Below are positions 18,427-25,242 of a stretch of DNA of 40,795 bases, piece after piece. The stretch's first letter is position 1, and the number at the start of each line of letters is the position of its first letter. The notes beneath the pieces were generated by a model. That model was not told where the DNA came from. It saw only the letters and a list, made by a program, of their open reading frames with translations, and searched no databases. Origin of the DNA: a virus; IMG/VR virus record IMGVR_UViG_3300034104_004365, positions 1 to 40,795 of that record; one strand, written 5' to 3'. The translations under genes and the position numbers were made by a program.

Positions 18427-20460
18427 ATGATGAAGATTGCTTTTATAGATACACTCGGCCTAACCTATGACGGATCCACTCTTGAAAAGAGAGGATTAGG
18501 AGGATCCGAATCTGCCGTCATTCGCATGGCACAAGAACTTTCTAAAATTGGATTTGATGTAACTATCTATAATGACTGTGAGTCTGACGATTCACTTCCT
18601 GGTTTTTATGATGGTGTACACTATCTTCCTGTATCTAATGCTAATAAGTTATCCAGCCAATATCACGACGTTGTTGTCGTATCTCGCTCTATAAAACCAA
18701 TCTTAGAAGACTGGACAGTCATAACAAGAGCAAAGCACGTCTGTCTCTGGATGCACGATACGTTCTGTGAAGGCGATGATCAGATCGAGTATCTGATTAA
18801 CATCGGCAAACTGCAAGAGATCTTTACACTCTCAGACTGGCATACAGGTTATGTCACTCATTGCGATCATGGATTCCGTCGTAACTATGACGTACTAAAG
18901 AATCATATTTTTTTGACTCGTAACGGCATCGGCAATATGAATCCTGGTTGGATTGATGTCCGTGACAAAGATCCGAATCTCTTTGTGTTCAATGCTTCGG
19001 TTACCAAGGGAATGATTCCACTTGTCAAACAGATCTGGCCAGAGGTAAAACGGCGTATTCCGGATGCGCAGTTGAAAATCATTGGTGGATATTATAAGTT
19101 TCGTGAAGCAGCAGGTCCAGACCAGCAACAAAAAGACTGGACTGATTTGATGATGCAATATGGTCATAGCATTGAGTTTACTGGTGTTATTACTCAAAAA
19201 CAAATTTCAGATATTTTATGTAAAGCTTCTTACATGATTTATCCGGTTGGTTTTCCAGAAACATTTGGTATCTCTACACTTGAAGCGCTGGCTCATAATG
19301 TACCACTTATTACTTGCCAGTTTGGTGCTCTCGAAGAAACGGCAATCGATCTGGCATCATGGAAGATTAAGTATCCTGTTGAACCAAACTGGGCAATGCA
19401 ATGGCTGAACCAGGAACACCAGGTGAATTTATTTGTTGACAAAGTCGTAGAAGCTTATAATACACCGTATCTTCACCAGCAAAAGATGTATGCTTGCAAT
19501 CAAGTCAAGGATATTTGTACTTGGGATACGGTTGCTCTCCAGTGGAAGCAACATCTTTATAAGAAGCTCGGCGAGTACTTGCCTGTTGAAGAGTATCGCA
19601 AAGTCACAAAGATTAACACCAAGGTTCGTAAAGTATTCAACCGTCGATTCTTGAATAAAGAAGAACTTCAGCCAGTTAAGATCTCAGATGAAAAATCTAT
19701 AGCTGTTGTTACACCTGTATATAATGCCGAAGCATACATTGAGAAATGTATTCGATCTGTAGCTGCGCAAGACTATACTGACTATCACATGTATATTATC
19801 GATGATTACTCGTCAGATAACACAGTAAAGATTGCTAAAGAGACTATTAACTCTCTTCCACAATGGCAACGTTGGCACTTTACTGTTTTAGAAAATGAAG
19901 AGAATCTTGGTGCTGTTGCAAATCACTTTGATACGTTTAAGCAATTAGTAACAGAGCAATACATTATGCTTCTTGATGGTGATGATTCACTTGTCAACGA
20001 TCCAACTATCTTCCATATGTACAACAATCTTTATCATGAAGGTGCAGAGTTTACATATGGATCGTGTTGGTCGATGGCCGATAACATCCCATTGATTGCT
20101 CAAGAATATCCGCCCAACATTAAAGCAAACAAATTCTATCGTGCGTATAGGTTCAATTGGAACATGCCATATACGCATCTACGAACATTTAAATCCTCGT
20201 TGATTAAAAACTTAACGAGAGAAGATTTGCAAATTGACGGTAAATGGCCACGAGCAGGTGGTGACACTTCACTGTTTTATTACTTAATTGAACGAGCAGA
20301 TCCGAACAATGTTGTTTGCATAACAGATATTGTAGTCAACTACAATGATTTGAATCCAATTAACGATTATAAAGTGAATGCAGAAGAACAAAATAAGACT
20401 GCAGCAAAAGTATTAAATTCTCCATTTTTTCCAGGACAGATAGATCTTAGACCGCTATGA
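18427..20460 (+). CDS. Bifunctional glycosyltransferase, GT4-like plus GT2-like domains
   Basis: This 677-aa protein appears to be two glycosyltransferases in one chain. The N-terminal half (about 1-385) is a GT-B, GT4-type enzyme: a glycine-rich donor-site loop GLGGSESA (about 24-30) and the retaining-enzyme E-x7-E signature ETFGISTLE (E278, E286). The C-terminal half (about 423-677) is a GT-A, GT2-type enzyme: VVTPVYNAEAYIEKCIRS, IIDDYSSDNT and the metal-binding MLLDGDD (about 517-520). No signal peptide or membrane segment is visible, so it is probably cytosolic. It transfers sugar from a nucleotide-sugar donor; donor and acceptor are unknown. The ATG at 18427 is followed at once by a second ATG; GGA is the only ribosome-binding-like sequence. 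It overlaps the next gene by four bases. Confidence 0.88.
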   Translation: MMKIAFIDTLGLTYDGSTLEKRGLGGSESAVIRMAQELSKIGFDVTIYNDCESDDSLPGFYDGVHYLPVSNANKLSSQYHDVVVVSRSIKPILEDWTVITRAKHVCLWMHDTFCEGDDQIEYLINIGKLQEIFTLSDWHTGYVTHCDHGFRRNYDVLKNHIFLTRNGIGNMNPGWIDVRDKDPNLFVFNASVTKGMIPLVKQIWPEVKRRIPDAQLKIIGGYYKFREAAGPDQQQKDWTDLMMQYGHSIEFTGVITQKQISDILCKASYMIYPVGFPETFGISTLEALAHNVPLITCQFGALEETAIDLASWKIKYPVEPNWAMQWLNQEHQVNLFVDKVVEAYNTPYLHQQKMYACNQVKDICTWDTVALQWKQHLYKKLGEYLPVEEYRKVTKINTKVRKVFNRRFLNKEELQPVKISDEKSIAVVTPVYNAEAYIEKCIRSVAAQDYTDYHMYIIDDYSSDNTVKIAKETINSLPQWQRWHFTVLENEENLGAVANHFDTFKQLVTEQYIMLLDGDDSLVNDPTIFHMYNNLYHEGAEFTYGSCWSMADNIPLIAQEYPPNIKANKFYRAYRFNWNMPYTHLRTFKSSLIKNLTREDLQIDGKWPRAGGDTSLFYYLIERADPNNVVCITDIVVNYNDLNPINDYKVNAEEQNKTAAKVLNSPFFPGQIDLRPL

Positions 20461-21056
20461 AAAAAATCTTAATTGCCATTCCAACTGCACGCTATATTGA
20501 AGCAGATACTTTCAAATCAATTTATGATCTGGAAGTTCCTGAAGGATATGAAACAACCTTTCAATACTTCTATGGATACCGAGTAGATCAGGTTCGTAAT
20601 CTGATTGCAGACTGGGTTGTGCGTGGATTTGATTATTTGTTTTCAGTTGATCATGACATTACATTTCCACCAGATACGCTAAAGAAGCTTCTTGCTCATG
20701 ACAAGGATTTGGTTTCTGGTGTATATCGTCAAAGACTTGAACCACAAATGCTTGAGATCTATGAACCGTTTGGTGGACGTATGTCAACCGAAGATCTCTA
20801 TGCAAAAGACTGGAATTTAGTTGGTATTGGCGGATGCGGATTCGGCTGTGTGCTAGTCAAGAAAGAAGTTCTGGCAGGTGTAGGTTATCCACAATTTGAA
20901 TATTACCCTGCTCTCGATCACAGCAATACTATCAGCGAAGACACTAATTTTTGCAAAAAAGCAATTACCAAAGGCTTTAGACTATGGTGTGACCCATCAA
21001 TTCGATGCGGTCATATTGGTTCTACGACTATGCTTGTAGAGATTCCGAAGATTTAG
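20457..21056 (+). CDS. Small GT-A-fold glycosyltransferase
   Basis: This 199-aa protein begins MKKILIAIPTARYIEADTF, a GT-A nucleotide-binding start. It carries VDHDITFPPDTLKKLL (DHD near residues 65-67), the expected metal and donor-sugar binding triplet, then LVSGVYRQR, GIGGCGFGCVLVKK and SEDTNFCKKAITKGF with a conserved acidic pair, and a final CGHIGST histidine motif. This layout is known from short glycosyltransferases carried by phages and bacteria. No membrane segment is visible. The ATGA overlap with the upstream bifunctional enzyme, and the lack of its own ribosome binding site, indicate translational coupling. Its 3' end overlaps a minus-strand gene by 29 bases. The acceptor (fibre protein, host glycan or DNA base) cannot be told from the sequence. 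Confidence 0.82.
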   Translation: MKKILIAIPTARYIEADTFKSIYDLEVPEGYETTFQYFYGYRVDQVRNLIADWVVRGFDYLFSVDHDITFPPDTLKKLLAHDKDLVSGVYRQRLEPQMLEIYEPFGGRMSTEDLYAKDWNLVGIGGCGFGCVLVKKEVLAGVGYPQFEYYPALDHSNTISEDTNFCKKAITKGFRLWCDPSIRCGHIGSTTMLVEIPKI

Positions 21057-21231
21057 TTTTCTTCTTTAACTTCTCGAGTTCGAGAAGAGCCTGTTGATGT
21101 TCAGTTTGAAGGATGGCGTAGTTCTTTTCGAGCAACGCCATCCTTGTTTCATGTAAAACGTTCTTACTTACAGCATCGTGTAAATTCGTTGTCAGACGAT
21201 TGATATACTCATTAACAAATTCAGCTTCCAT
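21028..21231 (-). CDS. Small coiled-coil protein, unknown function
   Basis: This 67-aa protein begins MEAEFVNEYINRLTTNLHD and is predicted to be almost entirely helical, with a C-terminal heptad-like segment (ALLEKNYAILQTEHQQALLELEKLKKK). The ATG at 21231 is chosen because a GGAGG lies about 14 bases upstream. Two earlier in-frame ATGs (21252 and 21264) lie within the end of the 498-aa gene and lack ribosome binding sites. It is convergent with the small glycosyltransferase and overlaps it by 29 bases. Small coiled-coil proteins next to fibre genes may be assembly factors, but no function is recognised. Confidence 0.6.
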   Translation of the reverse strand: MEAEFVNEYINRLTTNLHDAVSKNVLHETRMALLEKNYAILQTEHQQALLELEKLKKKTKSSESLQA

Positions 21232-21235
21232 GATA

Positions 21236-22732
21236 TTAGAACGTGCCTCCATCAAGTGTACCATAAACTACGGTTGAGCCGTTTGATTGTAGCACGTATC
21301 CGTCTGTACCAACTGCAAGGTTGGTCATGCCATTTGTTGAGTTACCAACAAGGATTCCACCGGATGTAAGAGTGGATAGTTTAATAGTGTTAGCAGAAAT
21401 AGATACAGGAATAGTACTATTAGCAGTGATGCTAAAGGTGTTACCAAGTGATGTTAGCGCACCAGAATAAAGATAAGTTTGAAGCGCTGCAAGACCGTAA
21501 CCAACACCACCTACCTCAACAGTTGTTGTTGGTTCAGATTCAAGACCGGTAAAGAGCTTATAGACACCGTCTGATGCGTCACGAATAAGACCAGTATAAC
21601 GTGTACCGCCGTTTGTGAACATGCCATAGAAACCAACGTCAACGGTATCTGCGCCGTTGCCGTTAGCAACCTTAATCATAGGATCTTCAATAACAAGGTT
21701 GTTTGTATCAATTGTGGTAAGTGTACCAGAAACTGTAAGGTTACCAGAAAGAACAAGATCTGAAATTGATAGCGCATTGTTAACATGAACACCAGTCGAG
21801 TTCACAGTTAGTGTAGAACCGGTTGGAACGCTAATTGAGTCAGAAGCAACACTAATGCTGTTTGAACCAACTACGTTTAGTGTTAGATCACCTGTTGTAC
21901 CACCACCAGTAAGACCGTCGCCTGCAACAACCGATGTAATATCGGCTAGTGTATTTGCCCAGTAAATTGATGTTCCATTTGAGTGAAGTACTTGACCTGC
22001 AGCACCTACACCACCATTCGCAGAAAATGCTACACCCGATGCAAGTGTTACTTGACTACCATTGGCTGCAAACTGACCACCATTAACAAGTAATTGGTTA
22101 TTTGCATTTACAATGCCGGTAAAAAGCACATTAGCAGAAGTAGATAAACTGCTACTATTTGCAAAAAAGCTTGTACCAATAGAAAAGACTGCAGAGTTAA
22201 CAGTGTTTGTTGATAATGATGTACCAGTTAATGATGAAAATACAGTATCATTACCAACGGCAAGATCACTTGTATGGATTTTACCACCAACACCTAAACC
22301 ACCAGTGATTACAACTGCACCGGTTGTTGTGTTTGAGCTGGATGTACCAATAGAGAATGTATGTGTATTTGTCCATGCATATGATGCATTGACGTTAATT
22401 GAAACAGCACCCTGTGGAAGCCAGTAAGTATTACCACCGGCATCAACCGACATAAGATATCCAGCACCAGGACTTGAAGTACCATTTGCTGTAATCGATC
22501 TTACTGTTAAGTTAGCAGTCTTAACTGCATCAATCTCACCCGAACCATTTGCTACAAGAGCTTGGTTAGCAGTGAGTACACCAGGATTAAATTTACCTGC
22601 AATGGTGAACGACGCGCCATTTGACCCGATAAACAGGTGGTCGCCGTTTGCAGTAAAAGCCAGTTCACCATTAGCTAATGACGGAGGAGTGGCCGTAGTT
22701 ATAGATCTTTTGATCTGAATTAGGTTAGCCAT
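21236..22732 (-). CDS. Fibre-like structural protein with phage fibre header, no chaperone
   Basis: This 498-aa protein opens MANLIQIKRSITTATPPSL and LANGELAFTANGDHLFIGS, the N-terminal header seen in many marine phage fibres and paralogous to the start of the 2466-aa fibre. The middle is Ser/Thr/Asn/Gly-rich beta repeat sequence with a connector GQVLHSNGTSIYWANT. Near residues 340-420 it shares with the giant fibre the module GNLTVSGTLTTIDTNNLVI followed by GLIRDASDGVYKLFTGLESEP. It lacks collagen and an S74 domain and ends GTLDGGTF. The ATG is preceded by GAGGAA. It is probably a short fibre or the base segment of a longer one. Confidence 0.7.
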   Translation of the reverse strand: MANLIQIKRSITTATPPSLANGELAFTANGDHLFIGSNGASFTIAGKFNPGVLTANQALVANGSGEIDAVKTANLTVRSITANGTSSPGAGYLMSVDAGGNTYWLPQGAVSINVNASYAWTNTHTFSIGTSSSNTTTGAVVITGGLGVGGKIHTSDLAVGNDTVFSSLTGTSLSTNTVNSAVFSIGTSFFANSSSLSTSANVLFTGIVNANNQLLVNGGQFAANGSQVTLASGVAFSANGGVGAAGQVLHSNGTSIYWANTLADITSVVAGDGLTGGGTTGDLTLNVVGSNSISVASDSISVPTGSTLTVNSTGVHVNNALSISDLVLSGNLTVSGTLTTIDTNNLVIEDPMIKVANGNGADTVDVGFYGMFTNGGTRYTGLIRDASDGVYKLFTGLESEPTTTVEVGGVGYGLAALQTYLYSGALTSLGNTFSITANSTIPVSISANTIKLSTLTSGGILVGNSTNGMTNLAVGTDGYVLQSNGSTVVYGTLDGGTF

Positions 22733-22750
22733 TATTGTTCCTCAATTAAA

Positions 22751-23011
22751 TTAAAACGTGCCTCCGTCGAGATTGCCGAGGTCTGAGATTTCGAAAGGTC
22801 TTACTTCATATTTATCACTTACGGAATTATAGACTAAAGTAGCGCCTGTTACAACATTTACTTCCTCGACATCTCCAAAGTCTTCAATACTACGAATTTC
22901 TTTTACTTGATTTTTGAGAGTAACCGGTTTTGTAGTTGACAGTGAGTCTCCAGTAGTAGCTACTCTGGCAACCATTTGGCTGTTCTGTACAATCCTAGCT
23001 TTAAGAGCCAT
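22751..23011 (-). CDS. Small structural-type protein ending in LDGGTF
   Basis: This 86-aa protein has a basic, beta-type N-terminus (MALKARIVQNSQMVARVAT), an acidic middle (IRSIEDFGDVEEVNVV) and a C-terminal portion GATLVYNSVSDKYEVRPFE ending SDLGNLDGGTF. The phrase VYNSVSDKYEV is typical of short phage tail or fibre-tip proteins in which a variable is evaluated on an extended strand. Its last residues match those of the following 498-aa protein. It has a good ribosome binding site (GAGGTAAC) and starts two bases after the 109-aa gene. It is probably a structural accessory; no enzyme motif is present. Confidence 0.55.
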   Translation of the reverse strand: MALKARIVQNSQMVARVATTGDSLSTTKPVTLKNQVKEIRSIEDFGDVEEVNVVTGATLVYNSVSDKYEVRPFEISDLGNLDGGTF

Positions 23012-23013
23012 TG

Positions 23014-23343
23014 TTACCTCGTAACTTGTGGTGTAACTGTTACAATGCCTTCAACCAAACGTGATACTACATTACTAGAACTTGTTAGCTCACAGTCATA
23101 AACATATCTTCCTGGAGTCACGTTTGCAGAAGTTACAGCATTCATAGACAAAGTAACAGTACCAGCAAGAGCATTTACAACAACAGTAAAATTGGTGGAA
23201 GTCGATGATGTGTAATGCTTGCGCATCTGAGCAGCACCAGAATAACCGGTCAGATTTACAACATCGCCATTGTCGTCAAGTACGTCGATCTCTGTGCTGA
23301 AATCTGCACCCTGATCAATTTGTAAGTTTGCTTTAATTGCCAT
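23014..23343 (-). CDS. Small beta-rich tail/baseplate protein
   Basis: This 109-aa protein reads MAIKANLQIDQGADFSTEIDV, then NLTGYSGAAQMRKHYTSSTSTNF, and ends PGRYVYDCELTSSSNVVSRLVEGIVTVTPQVTR. The pattern (an immunoglobulin-like strand order with DQGADF..., GY.GAAQ.RKHY and VEGIVTVTP) is one I recognise from short structural proteins of T4-like phages and from the N-terminal domain of baseplate upper proteins of other phages. The role is probably a small adaptor for fibre attachment. It lies in a chain of five closely spaced genes (498, 86, 109, 191 and 435 aa) that are likely to be co-transcribed. Confidence 0.6.
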   Translation of the reverse strand: MAIKANLQIDQGADFSTEIDVLDDNGDVVNLTGYSGAAQMRKHYTSSTSTNFTVVVNALAGTVTLSMNAVTSANVTPGRYVYDCELTSSSNVVSRLVEGIVTVTPQVTR

Positions 23344-23352
23344 TTTTTATCT

Positions 23353-23928
23353 CTAACTTTGAAAGTTCGGATTGCCAGTAGTTGTTGCATATAGGCTAAA
23401 TTCATTCACAGCAACTGGTGCCTGAGTTATTTTATGACGAATTGTTGCACTAAGAGTTGTAAAAACTGTTGTAACAAACTGATTGTCTGCAAAAACTCTC
23501 CAAACACGGGTAGTAGCAAGATCTAACCACGTATCAAGCGGATCGCTTGTACCTTCTAATGGATCACCGCTTAATTTTGTTACCAAAATTTCGTATTGAT
23601 TGGAATTGGCAGGGTTTACAATCCACGGATATTCAGTCTGGCTTGGTCCATAGTCATCGAAAATCACATTTCCGCTGGAATATATGACCCAAGCGCATTC
23701 AGCACCGAAGCTGAAATTAACTGTTTGAGCCTGATCATTGCTTATCTGAACTCGGTCTACAAAACCCTTCCATGTACTTCCATTCCAAACTTTGGCATTA
23801 GTTGCATATATCCACTCTGATCCATTCCAGACGCGAAACCATGCTCCATAATCGTTGTCAAATAAACCATCAGTTGGAGAGTTATTAACTATCGCCCACG
23901 ATGATCCGTTCCAATAATGCATTGCCAT
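23353..23928 (-). CDS. Structural protein with three WNGS-type repeats
   Basis: This 191-aa protein has three short repeats in its first 55 residues: HYWNGSSWAIV, RVWNGSEWIYA and KVWNGSTWKGF. The W-N-G-S-x-W pattern is known from phage tail-tip and fibre proteins, where it may form a small beta unit, possibly sugar-binding. The rest is a beta-type domain with aromatic-rich stretches (FSFGAECAWVIYSSGNVIF, TTRVWRVFADNQF). It starts inside the stop of the collagen-like 435-aa gene (TAATG), so the two are translationally coupled and may form one fibre: the 435-aa stalk has only a short cap after its collagen tract. A fibre-tip role is inferred. Confidence 0.55.
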   Translation of the reverse strand: MAMHYWNGSSWAIVNNSPTDGLFDNDYGAWFRVWNGSEWIYATNAKVWNGSTWKGFVDRVQISNDQAQTVNFSFGAECAWVIYSSGNVIFDDYGPSQTEYPWIVNPANSNQYEILVTKLSGDPLEGTSDPLDTWLDLATTRVWRVFADNQFVTTVFTTLSATIRHKITQAPVAVNEFSLYATTTGNPNFQS

Positions 23929-25235
23929 TAGATTTGAATCCAGATATCACCAGTTGCTGATGCTGATGGCTGTGGACCTTGCACAAACACCTGTCCACCA
24001 CCAGTATAACCTGATGTTACGTGGCGTAGAATTGGAGCTGCTGCCGATGCTGCACTTCCTGGAGGTCCTGGAGGACCAGCTGGTCCTTGAACTGTAGCAC
24101 CTGGAGGACCTTGTACAGTAGCACCTGGAGGACCTGCTGGACCCTGGACTGTGGCACCTGGAGGACCTGGAGGTCCAGCTGGACCTTGAACAGTAGAACC
24201 TGGAGGACCTGGAGGTCCAGCTGGACCTTGAACAGTAGAACCTGGAGGACCTTGAACTGTAGCACCTGGAGGACCTTGAACAGTAGCGCCTGGAGGACCT
24301 GGAGGACCTTGAACAGTAGAACCCGGAGGACCTGGAGGTCCAGCTGGACCTTGAACAGTAGAACCCGGAGGCCCTTGAACAGTAGCGCCTGGAGGACCTT
24401 GTACAGTAGCACCTGGAGGTCCCATAGGTCCGGTTGGTCCCATTGGTCCGGTAGATCCGACAAATCCTACAGGACCCTGAACTGTAACACCAGGAGGACC
24501 TTGAACAGTAACACCAGATGGTCCCTGTGCTCCAGTGATACCTTGCGATCCTGTAAATCCTACTGGACCTTGAACTGTCGCACCAGCTGGTCCTTGAACA
24601 GTAGCGCCAGCCGCTCCTTGTGCTCCTTGAGCTCCAGTGATACCCTGTGATCCGGTAAAGCCAATTGGTCCCTGTGCACCAACCGGTCCTTGAGATCCAA
24701 CTGGGCCTTGAGCACCAGTAGCACCCTGCGGTCCAATACCACTTATCCATGATACGTTAGTACCATCTGTTCTTAAGAAGAACCCAGTTGCACTACCTTG
24801 AGCTGGAAGAAGATTGTTTATAGCAGCGGCACGCGTTGATGCATTTGTACCACCTTGACCAATATTTAGAATACCGTTAGAGATAGAAGAAGCGTTTACA
24901 ATCAAGCCCATAGCATTCGCAATAATACCATCGCCGGCACGAATATTAATATTCGTTCCATTAGCAGCAATAATAGAATTCGAAAGACTTAGGTTGTCTG
25001 CAGATACCGTGAACGTTCTTGTAGTGTTACCAAGCAGAACACCGTTGGCAGTTGGAATCAGTTCGCCGCTGAGCGAAGTATTACTAAATGTAAGATTGCC
25101 GGTGACTGTAAGATCGCCATTAACTCCAAGAGTCTGGCGAACTTGCATATGCTGTGTAACTTCAACATTTGCAGTAAATGTAGAATCACCGTTTACTAAT
25201 AATCCATTATCTACTTTAAAATTAGTGTTTGCCAT
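23928..25235 (-). CDS. Collagen-like fibre protein without chaperone domain
   Basis: This 435-aa protein has an N-terminal beta-type segment (residues 1 to about 165; [39 protein letters not shown]) ending in a connector, [16 protein letters not shown] collagen-like stalk of about 228 residues follows, with 15 TVQGP cassettes that interrupt the Gly-X-Y register. The cap is only about 37 residues ([19 protein letters not shown] to GDIWIQI). There is no S74 chaperone, unlike the two larger collagen proteins. It is coupled to the downstream 191-aa gene and starts eight bases after the 771-aa gene. It is probably a short fibre whose trimerisation depends on the cap or on a separate partner. Confidence 0.85.
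   Translation of the reverse strand: MANTNFKVDNGLLVNGDSTFTANVEVTQHMQVRQTLGVNGDLTVTGNLTFSNTSLSGELIPTANGVLLGNTTRTFTVSADNLSLSNSIIAANGTNINIRAGDGIIANAMGLIVNASSISNGILNIGQGGTNASTRAAAINNLLPAQGSATGFFLRTDGTNVSWISGIGPQGATGAQGPVGSQGPVGAQGPIGFTGSQGITGAQGAQGAAGATVQGPAGATVQGPVGFTGSQGITGAQGPSGVTVQGPPGVTVQGPVGFVGSTGPMGPTGPMGPPGATVQGPPGATVQGPPGSTVQGPAGPPGPPGSTVQGPPGPPGATVQGPPGATVQGPPGSTVQGPAGPPGPPGSTVQGPAGPPGPPGATVQGPAGPPGATVQGPPGATVQGPAGPPGPPGSAASAAAPILRHVTSGYTGGGQVFVQGPQPSASATGDIWIQI
24056..24738 (-). repeat. Collagen-like repeat tract with 15 TVQGP cassettes
   Basis: This tract encodes [22 protein letters not shown] units, most of them sharing near-identical 24-base DNA blocks. The TVQGP cassette is the same as that in the 1343-aa fibre (8 copies) and absent from the giant fibre, which points to exchange between these two genes. 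Confidence 0.9.
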
Positions 25236-25242
25236 GTCAACC

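Noticed and set aside
21070-21087. Hairpin CTTCTCGA-GT-TCGAGAAG as a terminator
   Set aside because: No U-run follows on either strand, and the bases encode the Leu-Glu/Lys coiled coil of the 67-aa protein. It is probably a by-product of coding.
24087-24650. Open frames on both strands within the 435-aa collagen tract
   Set aside because: These are shadow frames of the TVQGP and PPG codons (products such as repeated TWRT or SRSS), not proteins.
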